Positions 1-9,068 of a stretch of DNA of 64,000 bases are shown in pieces; the stretch's first letter is position 1; each line of letters begins with the position of its first letter. The translations under genes and the position numbers were made by a program. This DNA is from Flavobacterium psychroterrae (GTDB lineage Bacteria > Bacteroidota > Bacteroidia > Flavobacteriales > Flavobacteriaceae), in contig NZ_JAGYVZ010000002.1 of the NCBI RefSeq assembly GCF_018380615.1, positions 186,001 to 250,000 of the forward strand, read 5' to 3'. The notes below the pieces were generated by a model, which ran no database searches, was not told where the DNA came from, and saw nothing but the letters and a program-made list of their open reading frames with translations.

Positions 1-1
1 T

Positions 2-463
2 GGATTAATTAGATTTCCAATAACATTAATATATAAACTTATTTTTAAAGATAAGTATAAAGAATTTATGATGTATTCCGATATAAAAACGGGAGCTGAT
101 GGTATGAAAATATTAAATTATATGACATGGATATCAGGTGCTGGATCGATTGTGTTTTTGGTTTTTTTATCTGATTATTCAGTTGACATTCATAAAGAAA
201 AAATTGTTCTAAATGATTTTTTAACTTTTTCAGATAAATCATATTCGTTCTCTGAAATTCAATCTATAAATTATATTAGACCTTTAAATCCAAATACGGG
301 AGAACCTGAAAAATCTTCATATTTTATTAAATTTAAGGATGGAGGACATTGGGATACCGCACGAGGTCTTGAAGATGATAATAACAGACAAAGTGAAATA
401 ATTAATTTTTTATCTGAAAAGTCTAAGTTAAATATAAACGAATTGCAAAAAAATCCTGAATGA
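2..463 (+). CDS. Membrane-anchored hypothetical protein, 5' end outside window
   Basis: The frame is open from base 2, so the two ATGs at 68 and 71 are probably internal and the true start lies upstream of the window. The visible part begins with a basic and hydrophobic stretch, then a membrane segment (AGSIVFLVFLSDY, about 25 residues after the first ATG), then a soluble C-terminal domain of about 85 residues rich in alternating strand-forming residues (YSVDIHKEKIVL, SSYFIKFKDG). This layout resembles the small bacterial PH-like domain proteins that follow one or two membrane helices, but I see no diagnostic motif. It lies beside a Bro-N gene and a GC-rich hairpin, which suggests an accessory insert upstream of metH. 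Function unknown. Confidence 0.6.
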   Translation, partial: GLIRFPITLIYKLIFKDKYKEFMMYSDIKTGADGMKILNYMTWISGAGSIVFLVFLSDYSVDIHKEKIVLNDFLTFSDKSYSFSEIQSINYIRPLNPNTGEPEKSSYFIKFKDGGHWDTARGLEDDNNRQSEIINFLSEKSKLNINELQKNPE

Positions 464-481
464 TATTTAGTTTCTCCGCTA

Positions 482-502
482 GCGTGAGCTTCTAGCTCGT
501 GC
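482..502. repeat. GC-rich hairpin in an AT-rich gap
   Basis: GCGTGAGCT, loop TCT, AGCTCGTGC: nine pairs counting two G-T pairs. It lies in the 464-608 gap between two accessory genes. The flanking bases (CCGCTA before, CCACGATC after, and GCGCGCGCG at 543-551) are much richer in GC than the rest of the gap. It may be a leftover from a cassette insertion. I cannot tell whether it is transcribed. Confidence 0.45.
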
Positions 503-608
503 CCACGATCATTATAATATTTATAGAAATGTGCACAAGGTTAGCGCGCGCGTGTAAAAGGAATATAGGTATAAAAAACCGCAATATTGTTGATCAAAAA
601 AAATAATT

Positions 609-1415
609 ATGGACAGTATAAAATTATTTGAGGATAAAAAAGTACGTTCTCTTTGGCATGAGCAGGAAGAGCAATGGTATTTTTCTGTTATTGACGTAAT
701 TGAGGTTTTGACAGAAAGTAGTATCCCAAAAAGATATTGGTCAGATTTAAAAAAGAAATTAACAAACGAAGGAAGTCAGTTGTACGATAATATCGTACAA
801 CTGAAATTTGTCGCAGCCGATGGGAAAAAATATGGAACGGATTGTTTAAATACAACTCATTTATTCCGATTAATACAATCAGTACCATCTCCAAATGCAG
901 AACCTTTTAAGCTGTGGCTAGCCAAAGTTGGAAGTGAGCGACTGGACGAAATAGCAGACCCGGAATTAGGAATTGACCGATTGATGGAAACATATCTTAA
1001 GAAAGGATATTCGAAAGATTGGGTAAGTCAACGTTTGAAAAGTATAGAAGTCCGTAAAGATCTTACTGACGAATGGGAAATTAGAGGAGTAAAAAAAGGT
1101 CAGGAGTTTGCTATTCTTACAGATGAAATTACCAAGGCTTGGAGTGGACTTTCAGTTAAAGAATATAAAAACCTGAAGGATTTAAAAAAGGAAAACCTTA
1201 GGGACAATATGTCTAATTTAGAATTGGTTTTGAATATGTTAGCGGAGGCTACCACAACAGAAATTAGTAAAGAAAAAAAACCTGAAACATTTCAGGAAAA
1301 TAAGATTATTGCTAATCAAGGTGGGACTATTGCAGGGAATACCCGAAAAGAAATTGAAGAAAAGACAGGAAAAAAAATAGTAAGTCCAACTAGTGCAAAA
1401 AAACTTTTGGAATAA
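609..1415 (+). CDS. Bro-N domain (phage antirepressor / DinD-like) protein
   Basis: A 268-residue protein whose N-terminal ~110 residues fit the BRO-N fold of phage antirepressors and DinD-like proteins (KLFEDKKVRSLWHEQEEQWYF, then SVIDVIEVLTES and a W-DLKKKL helix). The middle segment (PFKLWLAKVGSERLDEIADPEL) is the usual continuation in standalone bacterial Bro-N proteins. The C-terminal ~60 residues are Lys/Glu-rich (KIIANQGGTIAGNTRKEIEE). Such proteins often bind DNA or modulate repressors in mobile elements, but no phage genes are visible nearby. The gene sits where the homocysteine-binding module of methionine synthase is often found in this group, so it may be an insertion. A 12-base perfect inverted repeat lies inside the coding sequence at 777-803. 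Function inferred from the family only. Confidence 0.75.
   Translation: MDSIKLFEDKKVRSLWHEQEEQWYFSVIDVIEVLTESSIPKRYWSDLKKKLTNEGSQLYDNIVQLKFVAADGKKYGTDCLNTTHLFRLIQSVPSPNAEPFKLWLAKVGSERLDEIADPELGIDRLMETYLKKGYSKDWVSQRLKSIEVRKDLTDEWEIRGVKKGQEFAILTDEITKAWSGLSVKEYKNLKDLKKENLRDNMSNLELVLNMLAEATTTEISKEKKPETFQENKIIANQGGTIAGNTRKEIEEKTGKKIVSPTSAKKLLE
777..803. repeat. Perfect 12-base inverted repeat inside the Bro-N gene
   Basis: CAGTTGTACGAT, spacer AAT, ATCGTACAACTG. The arms are exact reverse complements and encode SQLYDNIVQL. It has the size and symmetry of a dimeric repressor operator, but lies about 170 bases into the gene. Confidence 0.6.
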
Positions 1416-1483
1416 ACTTTAAAAACAAAGAATAAAAAACTCAGAACCTAAGCAACCTAGGATCTTAGTAACTTAAAAAGAAA

Positions 1484-4159
1484 ATGGCAGAAAACAGAAG
1501 AGACCTTGTATTAGCAGGATTAGAACCGTTAATTATTACGCCAACCAGTGTTTTTGTAAACATTGGAGAGCGTACAAATGTAACAGGCTCAAGAAAATTC
1601 CTTCGCCTAATTAAGGAAGAGAAATATGACGAGGCACTTGATATTGCAAGACAACAAGTAGAAGGAGGAGCACAGATTATCGATATAAATATGGATGAAG
1701 GAATGCTTGATGGTGTTTACGCCATGACAAAATTCCTGAATTTAATAGCATCAGAACCGGATATTTCGAGAGTGCCGATTATGATCGACAGTTCGAAATG
1801 GGAAATCATCGAAGCAGGTCTTAAAGTAGTACAAGGAAAAAGCGTTGTAAACTCGATTTCGTTGAAAGAGGGTGAAGAAGCCTTTATTCATCACGCTAAA
1901 TTAATCAAACGATACGGAGCTGCGGCCATTATCATGGCTTTTGACGAAGTAGGTCAGGCTGATAATTTTGAGCGTAGAGTCGAAATCTGTCAGCGTTCGT
2001 ATGATATTTTGGTAGATAAAGTTGGTTTCCCTCCACAAGATATTATTTTCGATTTGAATATTTTCCCGGTTGCAACCGGAATGGAAGAACATCGCTTGAA
2101 TGCTTTGGATTTTTTTAGAGGTACAAAATGGGTTCGTGAAAACTTGCCTCACGCACATATTAGTGGTGGAGTAAGTAACGTTTCGTTCTCTTTTAGAGGA
2201 AATGATCACGTTCGTGAAGCGATGCACTCGGTGTTTTTATACCACGCAATTCAGAACGGAATGACAATGGGAATCGTAAATCCGGAAATGCTTTCGATTT
2301 ATGATGATATCCCTAAAGATTTATTAGAACACGTTGAAGACGTAATCTTAAACAGACGTGACGACGCAACTGAAAGACTTTTGGATTTTGCTGAGAATGT
2401 AAAAGGCGAAGTAAAAAGTGATGAAAAAGCGATTCAGGAATGGCGTTTAGGAACGGTTCAGGAACGTATTACACATTCATTGGTAAAAGGAGTTGATGCT
2501 TTTATTGAAGAAGATGTTGAAGAAGCACGTTTGGCTGCCGTAAAACCAATTGAGGTTATCGAAATCAATTTGATGACGGGAATGAATGTCGTAGGAGATT
2601 TATTCGGAAGCGGAAAAATGTTCTTGCCTCAGGTTGTAAAATCGGCTCGTGTAATGAAAAAAGCCGTGGCGTATTTATTGCCTTATATTGAAGCAAGCAA
2701 ACAAGCTGGTGACAAATCCGGAAACGGAAAAATATTGATGGCAACTGTAAAAGGTGACGTTCACGATATTGGTAAAAACATTGTTTCGGTAGTTTTGGCC
2801 TGTAACAACTACGAGATTGTAGATCTTGGTGTAATGGTGCCTCCGGAAAAAATTATTGCTGCGGCGATTGAACATAATGTAGACATCATTGGTTTAAGCG
2901 GACTGATCACACCTTCGCTTGACGAAATGGTCTATCTGGCAAAAGAATTAGACAAACAAGGAATTAAAATTCCGATTATGATTGGTGGAGCAACGACTTC
3001 GCGCGCGCATACAGCCGTGAAAATTGCACCTCAATATAGAGAAACTGTAATTCACGTAAACGATGCTTCTCGTGCCGTTACTGTGGCAGGAAACCTTTTA
3101 GATCATAACCGTAAAATATATGCAAGCGATATTCGTGCTGAATATGATGCTTTTAGAGAAACGTTTTTAAATCGTTCAAGAGATAAAAATTTCCTAACGA
3201 TTGAACAAGCGCGTAAAAACAAATTACAATTGGATTGGGCTGAATATACACCAACTAAACCAAAATTTATTGGCAAACAAATCGTCGAAGTAGAATTGGA
3301 TGTTTTGGTTCCATATATTGACTGGACGCCATTTTTTAGAACATGGGAATTGTTCGGGAAATATCCGGCAATCCTGACAGATGAAGTTGTGGGAACAGAA
3401 GCGACTTCTCTTTTCGCAGATGCTAAGGCAATGTTGAAAGTGATTTTAGAAGAGAAAAAACTGTCTGCAAAAGGCATTTACGGAATCTTTCCTGCGAATC
3501 AAATCGATGATGATGATATCGAATTGCGTGATGAAAACGGAAGGGTTTTGGAGAAATTCTTAACGCTTCGTCAGCAATCACAAAAAACAAAAGGAGCGCC
3601 AAACATCGCTTTGTCTGATTTTATCTTACCAAAAGATTCTGGAATTACAGATTATATAGGAGCATTTTGTGTAACAACAGGTTTTGGTGTAGATGAATGG
3701 GCTGCCGAATTTGAAAAAGATCTTGACGATTACAATTCAATTATGGTAAAAGCATTAGCCGATCGTTTTGCTGAGGCTTTCGCCGAATATCTGCACGAAA
3801 AAGTACGTCAGGATTTCTGGGGTTATGATCCTCAAGAATCACTTTCGACAGAAGATTTGATCGAAGAAAATTACAAAGGAATTCGTCCTGCACCAGGATA
3901 TCCAGCTTGTCCGGATCACTTGGAGAAACCAACAATCTGGAAACTCTTAAATGTAGACCAAGAAATTGGAGTAACCTTAACAGAAAGTATGGCGATGTGG
4001 CCAGCTTCTTCAGTATCTGGATATTATTTCGGGAATCCAAAAAGTAAATATTTCGGGCTCGGAAAAATAAAAGAAGATCAGGTTGTAGATTACGCCAAAC
4101 GCAGAAGCATTTCGACAGATAAAGCCATGAAATGGCTAAACCCTAATATAGCAGACTAA
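1484..4159 (+). CDS. metH: Methionine synthase (B12-dependent), pterin-, cobalamin- and activation domains only
   Basis: Transfers the methyl group of 5-methyltetrahydrofolate through cobalamin to homocysteine. At 891 residues it lacks the ~330-residue homocysteine-binding zinc domain of full-length (~1,230-residue) MetH and starts directly in the pterin-binding domain ([16 protein letters not shown] near residue 25). The cobalamin domain carries the DxHxxG signature at D425-H427-G430 (GDVHDIGKN), so His427 is the predicted cobalt ligand. The C-terminal SAM-dependent reactivation domain shows [11 protein letters not shown] from about residue 800. Split MetH is normal in Flavobacteria, where the homocysteine module is usually the gene directly upstream; here that place is taken by a Bro-N gene. 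metF follows after 81 bases, consistent with a methyl-supply operon. Confidence 0.95.
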   Translation: MAENRRDLVLAGLEPLIITPTSVFVNIGERTNVTGSRKFLRLIKEEKYDEALDIARQQVEGGAQIIDINMDEGMLDGVYAMTKFLNLIASEPDISRVPIMIDSSKWEIIEAGLKVVQGKSVVNSISLKEGEEAFIHHAKLIKRYGAAAIIMAFDEVGQADNFERRVEICQRSYDILVDKVGFPPQDIIFDLNIFPVATGMEEHRLNALDFFRGTKWVRENLPHAHISGGVSNVSFSFRGNDHVREAMHSVFLYHAIQNGMTMGIVNPEMLSIYDDIPKDLLEHVEDVILNRRDDATERLLDFAENVKGEVKSDEKAIQEWRLGTVQERITHSLVKGVDAFIEEDVEEARLAAVKPIEVIEINLMTGMNVVGDLFGSGKMFLPQVVKSARVMKKAVAYLLPYIEASKQAGDKSGNGKILMATVKGDVHDIGKNIVSVVLACNNYEIVDLGVMVPPEKIIAAAIEHNVDIIGLSGLITPSLDEMVYLAKELDKQGIKIPIMIGGATTSRAHTAVKIAPQYRETVIHVNDASRAVTVAGNLLDHNRKIYASDIRAEYDAFRETFLNRSRDKNFLTIEQARKNKLQLDWAEYTPTKPKFIGKQIVEVELDVLVPYIDWTPFFRTWELFGKYPAILTDEVVGTEATSLFADAKAMLKVILEEKKLSAKGIYGIFPANQIDDDDIELRDENGRVLEKFLTLRQQSQKTKGAPNIALSDFILPKDSGITDYIGAFCVTTGFGVDEWAAEFEKDLDDYNSIMVKALADRFAEAFAEYLHEKVRQDFWGYDPQESLSTEDLIEENYKGIRPAPGYPACPDHLEKPTIWKLLNVDQEIGVTLTESMAMWPASSVSGYYFGNPKSKYFGLGKIKEDQVVDYAKRRSISTDKAMKWLNPNIAD

Positions 4160-4164
4160 AAAAT

Positions 4165-4237
4165 AGTCATAAAGTCAAAAGTCATAAAGTCTCAAAGGAC
4201 GTGACTTTCGACTTTTGACATTCAAACTTTAAGACTT
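4165..4237. repeat. AGTCATAAAGTC / GACTTTTGAC intergenic repeat
   Basis: The whole metH-metF gap is built from a short word repeated directly (AGTCATAAAGTC twice, 4165-4191) and then in inverted form (GACTTTCGACTTTTGAC at 4203-4219, AAACTTTAAGACTT at 4225-4237). The inverted halves can fold into an imperfect hairpin. Confidence 0.6.
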
Positions 4238-4240
4238 AAA

Positions 4241-5197
4241 ATGAAAGTAACACAACATATAGAAAACGCCAAAGGAAAAACATTATTCTCATTTGAAATT
4301 ATTCCGCCTCAAAAGGGGAAAAGCATTCAGGAATTATACGATAATATCGATCCGTTAATGGAGTTTAATCCACCATTTATTGATGTAACAACTTCTCGCG
4401 AGGAATATATTTATATTGATAAAGGCAACGGACTTTTAGATAAAAAGCTAACTCGTATGCGTCCGGGAACACTTGGAATTTGCGCTTCTATAAAACATAA
4501 ATACAACGTAGATACTGTTCCTCACGTACTTTGCGGAGGATTTACGAAAGAAGAAACCGAATATCTTTTGGTAGATTGTAACTATCTTGGAATCGACAAT
4601 GTGATGGCTTTGCGTGGTGATGCCATGAAAGACGAACAATATTTCATGCCAAAAGCAGGAGGGAACGATTATGCGATTGATTTGGTGAAACAAATTAGTT
4701 TACTGAATCAGGGGAAATACCTTCATGAAGTAATGGATGCTGATAACAGAGCCAATTTCTGTATTGGAGTTGCGGGTTATCCGGAGAAACATTTAGAATC
4801 TCCATCATTACAATCAGACTTAAAAAGACTGAAAGAAAAAGTAGATGCCGGAGCTGATTATGTGGTAACCCAAATGTTTTTTGACAATTCAAAATATTTC
4901 ACTTTTGTAGAAAAAGCCAGAGAAATGGGAATCACAATTCCTATTATTCCTGGAATCAAACCAATTGCGGTCCAAAGACATTTACAGGTTTTGCCACAGA
5001 TTTTCCGCATTGATTTACCCGAAGATTTGATTCATGCGGTTGATAAATGCAAGAATAATGCAGAAATCAAGCAAGTCGGAATCGAGTGGGCGATTCAGCA
5101 ATCATTAGAATTAAAAGCTGCCGGAGTTCCTGTTTTACATTATTATTCAATGGGTAAATCAGAGAATATTCGCCAGATTGCGAGTCATTTATTTTAA
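4241..5197 (+). CDS. metF: Methylenetetrahydrofolate reductase
   Basis: FAD-dependent reduction of 5,10-methylene-THF to 5-methyl-THF, the methyl donor used by MetH and MetE. The 318-residue length fits a bacterial single-domain MetF TIM barrel. Recognisable segments are SFEIIPPQKGKSIQELY at the N-terminus, FIDVTTS, MALRGDAMKDEQ (the family RGD segment) near residue 124, and GADYVVTQMFFDNSKYF near residue 205. The ATG follows a repeat-filled 81-base gap after metH, and co-transcription with metH is likely. No frameshift or missing region is seen. Confidence 0.95.
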   Translation: MKVTQHIENAKGKTLFSFEIIPPQKGKSIQELYDNIDPLMEFNPPFIDVTTSREEYIYIDKGNGLLDKKLTRMRPGTLGICASIKHKYNVDTVPHVLCGGFTKEETEYLLVDCNYLGIDNVMALRGDAMKDEQYFMPKAGGNDYAIDLVKQISLLNQGKYLHEVMDADNRANFCIGVAGYPEKHLESPSLQSDLKRLKEKVDAGADYVVTQMFFDNSKYFTFVEKAREMGITIPIIPGIKPIAVQRHLQVLPQIFRIDLPEDLIHAVDKCKNNAEIKQVGIEWAIQQSLELKAAGVPVLHYYSMGKSENIRQIASHLF

Positions 5198-5215
5198 TAT
5201 AAAATACCTGTTGTA

Positions 5216-5287
5216 ATCTTTGTCTTGGTTTAAAACTTTGACAAAGATATCGCTAGTTTGGAATTTGGAATTTAAATTTTGGAATTT
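5216..5287. repeat. Composite repeat: hairpin + GATATCG + GGAATTT units (copy 1)
   Basis: Stem ATCTTTGTC (5216-5224) pairs with GACAAAGAT (5240-5248). GATATCG follows, overlapping the stem end, and then TTTGGAATTT words to 5287. The same three parts in the same order recur at 49481-49557. Confidence 0.65.
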
Positions 5288-5299
5288 AATTGCACCATT

Positions 5300-5953
5300 A
5301 TGAAACAAGAAGAATTGCAAGCAATAGCATCTCAGCTCAAACATCCAACAGGAGAAAAAGGAATTGAAATGGCAAACATGATGCATGAAACCAACATCAA
5401 CATGACGCGCAATTCGATTCGAAATCTCAATATAGAAAGTAGAAATTCAATTTTAGAATTAGGTCACGGAAACGCGGGACACGTAGAATTTGTATTCGAA
5501 CAAGCTAAAAATATTAAATATTATGGACTTGAAATGTCTGAATTAATGTTTCAGGAAGCCCGAAAAATCAATAGAAATTATGTTTCTCAAAAAAAAGCTT
5601 TCTTCTCACTTTATGATGGCAATGTAATTCCGTTTCAAGATGAATATTTCAATAAAGCATTTACAGTAAACACAATTTATTTCTGGCAGGAACCTGAAAA
5701 ATTGCTTTCGGAAATCTATAGGGTTTTAAAACCAAAAGGTATTTTTTGTATCACTTTTGCCGATGAAAGCTTCATGAAGCAATTGCCATTTACCCAATTT
5801 GATTTTGAACTTTACACCACGCCAAAAGCTGAAAAATTAATGGAGAAAACATCATTTAAAATCATAAACAAAGAAACTTTAACCGAAAAGGTAAAAACCA
5901 AAACCGGCGAATTAGTTGATCGGGATTTTACCACTTTAGTTTTAGAAAAATAG
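5300..5953 (+). CDS. Class I SAM-dependent methyltransferase
   Basis: A small Methyltransf_11-type protein. Motif I is ILELGHGNAGHVEFV (usual form LDxGxGxG), followed by YGLEMSELMFQEARK (acidic end of strand 2) and FNKAFTVNTIYFWQEPEKLLSEIYRVLKPKGIF (motifs II and III). The substrate is unknown. I place the start at the ATG at 5300 (MKQEELQAIA), giving 217 residues, because an upstream in-frame ATG at 5279 lies inside the GGAATTT repeat and would add seven repeat-encoded residues. It follows metF in the same direction after a hairpin, so linkage to methionine metabolism is only positional. Confidence 0.8.
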   Translation: MKQEELQAIASQLKHPTGEKGIEMANMMHETNINMTRNSIRNLNIESRNSILELGHGNAGHVEFVFEQAKNIKYYGLEMSELMFQEARKINRNYVSQKKAFFSLYDGNVIPFQDEYFNKAFTVNTIYFWQEPEKLLSEIYRVLKPKGIFCITFADESFMKQLPFTQFDFELYTTPKAEKLMEKTSFKIINKETLTEKVKTKTGELVDRDFTTLVLEK

Positions 5954-6099
5954 TTTATTTGTGCCGTTTAGCATTAAATATTTGCAAAAAATCATAATCA
6001 AAATGCCAATACATTTCGAATTTAATGGTCTGCCAACATTTAGTACCTAGCGACACATTTAATTAGTAAAGATTAAAAATCATTTGAAATCCTCTTATT

Positions 6100-6113
6100 C
6101 CGATAGCTATCGG
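6100..6113. repeat. Perfect 14-base palindrome
   Basis: CCGATAGCTATCGG, self-complementary, in the 5954-6210 gap upstream of the transporter. The rest of that gap is AT-rich and shows no clear gene. Related words (CCCGAAGGCTCGGG at 47748, CCCGAAAGGTCGGG at 61070) occur in other gaps. Confidence 0.6.
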
Positions 6114-6210
6114 GAGTGGCATTAAAAAACAATTTTGCATTCAATTTTTGATTACTTTAATTGATTTTTATTTCACGTTTGTATTTTCCACATTCTTATA
6201 CGATTAAATT

Positions 6211-7434
6211 ATGGAGGTTAAAAAAATCAATTTTCTAAAAAGCTACAGCAGTATTTTACTACTTCTTGGTGGCATCACAGTTGGGAGTATATTTGGATTA
6301 GTTTTTAAAGAGAAAGTTGAGGTTGTAAAACCTATTGGGGACATATTTCTAAATTTGCTTTTCACGGCTATTATTCCTCTTATTTTCTTTACAATTGCTT
6401 CGTCAATTGCAAGTTTAGAAAGAACAGAAAAATTAGGAAAACTATTTGTTATTATGATAGCGGTTTTTTTAAGTACAGTTTTGATCTCAGGAATCGTAAT
6501 GATTATTGCTGTTTATATTTTTCCAATTCATCAAAACGTTATTATTTCTAAGGTTCCTTTAGAGAATATTCAATCTGGGAGTATTGGCGATCAAATTGCG
6601 CAATTACTAACCGTAAATGATTTCTTCGAATTACTTTCCCGAAAAAGTATGTTGGCATTAATTATATTTTCTTTTTTAATAGGTTTTGCAAGTTTACAAT
6701 CCGGTGAAAAAGGAAGTGCTTTTAGAAGTTTTCTCGATTCCGGAAACGAAGTTATGAAGCAGCTTTTGAATATGATTATGAAATTAGCTCCAATAGGTTT
6801 AGGCGCTTATTTTGCTTATCAGGTTGGTGTTTTTGGACCCCAATTATTTGGGATTTATGCTAAACCATTAGGAGTTTATTATGGAGCTTGTGTTTTTTAT
6901 TTCTTTGTGTTTTTTAGTTTGTACGCTTTTGTAGCTGGAGGAAAAAGAGCTTTCAAAGTTTTCTGGACCAATAATATTACACCGTCCTTAACAGCAGTTG
7001 GAACTTGTTCAAGTATTGCAACAATACCGGCAAATCTGGATGCAGCCGAAAAAATGGGAATACCCAAACACGTTCGCAATCTGGTAATTCCGTTAGGAGC
7101 GCCATTGCATAAAGACGGTTCGAGTATGTCATCCATTTTAAAAATTACGTTTCTTTTTGCTATGTTCGGAAAAGATTTTACATCTCCGTCAACCATACTT
7201 TTAGCATTAGGAATTACAGTAATCGTTTCGATTGTAGAAGGCGGAATCCCAAACGGAGGTTATATAGGAGAAGTTTTGGCAATCACCGTTTACGGATTAC
7301 CAATGGAGCAGGCTTTGCCGGTTGCCATGATTTTGGGAACTCTTGTTGATCCAATAGCTACATTATTAAATGCAAATGGTGATGTGATTTCCTCAATGTT
7401 AGTCTCGCGGTTTGCAGAAAAAACTAAATGGTAA
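6211..7434 (+). CDS. DAACS-family Na+/H+-coupled amino acid or dicarboxylate symporter, altered substrate motif
   Basis: A 407-residue inner-membrane protein with the SDF/DAACS transporter fold (eight helices and two re-entrant hairpins). Family landmarks are recognisable but divergent: TAVGTCSSIATIPANL replaces the SSSATLP hairpin, IPLGAPLHKDGSSM replaces PxGATINMDG, and D380-PIATLLNANGD replaces DxxRTxxNVxGD, so alanine (A383) stands where the family arginine binds a side-chain carboxylate. A neutral substrate is therefore more likely than glutamate, aspartate or a dicarboxylate; this is inference. The next gene, 120 bases on, is a PLP-dependent decarboxylase, suggesting uptake and decarboxylation of the same amino acid. 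Confidence 0.85.
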   Translation: MEVKKINFLKSYSSILLLLGGITVGSIFGLVFKEKVEVVKPIGDIFLNLLFTAIIPLIFFTIASSIASLERTEKLGKLFVIMIAVFLSTVLISGIVMIIAVYIFPIHQNVIISKVPLENIQSGSIGDQIAQLLTVNDFFELLSRKSMLALIIFSFLIGFASLQSGEKGSAFRSFLDSGNEVMKQLLNMIMKLAPIGLGAYFAYQVGVFGPQLFGIYAKPLGVYYGACVFYFFVFFSLYAFVAGGKRAFKVFWTNNITPSLTAVGTCSSIATIPANLDAAEKMGIPKHVRNLVIPLGAPLHKDGSSMSSILKITFLFAMFGKDFTSPSTILLALGITVIVSIVEGGIPNGGYIGEVLAITVYGLPMEQALPVAMILGTLVDPIATLLNANGDVISSMLVSRFAEKTKW

Positions 7435-7554
7435 AAGAGTTTTTTCCAGAATAAACTTCAATCAAATAAAATCAGTGTTAATCCGCTTAATCAGTATAAT
7501 CTATGGGCAATTTTACAGCAATTGATTATACAATAAGCAAGTAAATAATATATA

Positions 7555-8964
7555 ATGAATTCAGTACTTCAACACGATCTTCATGATCTGGAAAATATAC
7601 TTAATCAGGCAAAACAACAGGGAATAGATTTTTTGAACAATCTCGAACACATTCCAACTTCAAATAAAAATACAATTGATCCAACAAGACATTTAAACGA
7701 ATTAGGTTTAGGATCTTTAGCTACTTTAAAGGAATTTAATGAAAGATTAGCACCGTTAATGGTTGCTTCGCCCGGACCAAGATATTTAGGATTTGTAACA
7801 GGAGGTTCAACACCGGCTTCGATTGTGGGCGATTGGCTGGCAACAATTTACGATCAAAATACACAAGCAGTAAAAGCGCAGGGAGGAACTTCGGCTTTAA
7901 TCGAGTTTGAAACCATCCATTTATTATTGCAATTATTAGACTTGCCAAATACATTTTTAGGCGGATTTGTAACGGGAGCAACCATGTCAAACTTTACCTG
8001 TTTAGGAGTTGCAAGACAATGGTTTGGAGTGCAATCAGGAAAAGATTTTGCCAAGAACGGAATATCTGAAACGATTAATATATTAACGTCAACACCGCAT
8101 TCTTCTTCTGTAAAAACATTGTCAATGTTAGGTATAGGAAGTAATAATTACACGACAATTAAAACCATTGAAGGCAATCGTGAAGCAATTGATATAGATG
8201 ATTTAGAAAAAAGCATTCAAAGTTTAAATGGCAAACCTTTCATTCTGATTTCAAGTGCGGGAACGGTAAACACGGCAGATTTTGACGATTTTAAAGCTAT
8301 TTCAAGACTAAGAGAAAAATACAATTTCTGGTGGCATATTGATGCTGCTTTTGGCGGATTTGCAGCTGTTTCAGAAAAATTTAAACATCTTGTTGAAGGA
8401 TGGGAAGGAGCAGATAGTATCACTATTGATTGTCATAAGTGGCTAAATGTGCCTTATGAAAGTGCTTTTTATTTAATTAAAGAAAAGCACATGAGCCTTC
8501 AGGTAGAAACTTTTCAAAATTCTAATGCACCTTATTTAGGAAACCCTTTAGAGAATTTTAATTACTTAAACGTATTACCGGAAAATTCACGGCGTTTACG
8601 CGCTTTGCCAGTTTGGTTCTCATTATTGGCTTACGGAAAAGAAGGTTTTCAGGATATTGTAGAAAATAGCACAGCATTAGCATTGCATTTTGCAAACGCA
8701 ATTATAGAAAATGATAATTTTGAACTTCTTGCACCAATCCGATTAAATAATGTTTGTTTCACATTAAAAGGAGATCATAATCAGGAAAATGTAAGTCAGT
8801 TTTTAACTCATTTAAACGACAGAGGAAAAGTATTTATGACGCCAACAGTTTATGAAGGACGTAAAGGAATCAGAGCGTCGTTTGTAAACTGGCGCACAAC
8901 CGAAAATGACATTAAAATTATAATAGAAGAGATGAAAGAATCTATTTTAGTTTTAGAAATATAA
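7555..8964 (+). CDS. Group II PLP-dependent amino acid decarboxylase family protein
   Basis: A 469-residue fold-type I PLP enzyme of the aromatic-amino-acid/glutamate decarboxylase group. Visible features are PGPRYLGFVTGGSTPASIVGD (substrate-side N-terminal region), STPHSSSVKTLSMLG, WHIDAAFGGFAAVS (aspartate contacting the PLP ring nitrogen), and DCHKWLNVPYES with K295 as the PLP Schiff-base lysine. C-terminal RRLRALPVWFSLLAYGKEG is also typical of the family. The exact substrate (aromatic, branched or other) cannot be read from sequence. It probably works with the upstream symporter. A strong bidirectional terminator follows. Confidence 0.85.
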   Translation: MNSVLQHDLHDLENILNQAKQQGIDFLNNLEHIPTSNKNTIDPTRHLNELGLGSLATLKEFNERLAPLMVASPGPRYLGFVTGGSTPASIVGDWLATIYDQNTQAVKAQGGTSALIEFETIHLLLQLLDLPNTFLGGFVTGATMSNFTCLGVARQWFGVQSGKDFAKNGISETINILTSTPHSSSVKTLSMLGIGSNNYTTIKTIEGNREAIDIDDLEKSIQSLNGKPFILISSAGTVNTADFDDFKAISRLREKYNFWWHIDAAFGGFAAVSEKFKHLVEGWEGADSITIDCHKWLNVPYESAFYLIKEKHMSLQVETFQNSNAPYLGNPLENFNYLNVLPENSRRLRALPVWFSLLAYGKEGFQDIVENSTALALHFANAIIENDNFELLAPIRLNNVCFTLKGDHNQENVSQFLTHLNDRGKVFMTPTVYEGRKGIRASFVNWRTTENDIKIIIEEMKESILVLEI

Positions 8965-8995
8965 TCTTAATAGAAAGAACTGAAAGCATATAAAA

Positions 8996-9030
8996 AAAGC
9001 CAATTCATCTATGTTAGAAGAATTGGCTTT
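8996..9030. terminator. Bidirectional intrinsic terminator
   Basis: AAAGCCAATTC pairs perfectly with GAATTGGCTTT around a 13-base loop, with an A-tract before and T-rich sequence after. It lies between the convergent decarboxylase and gldA genes. Confidence 0.85.
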
Positions 9031-9034
9031 ATGT

Positions 9035-9062
9035 GTAAACTGTAAACTGAGAATGTAAACTG
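9035..9062. repeat. GTAAACTG word repeat
   Basis: GTAAACTG occurs three times in 28 bases (GTAAACTGTAAACTGAGA, then ATGTAAACTG), directly after the terminator. The same word family fills 56281-56332 and parts of 35576-35641. Confidence 0.6.
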
Positions 9063-9068
9063 AAAAAC

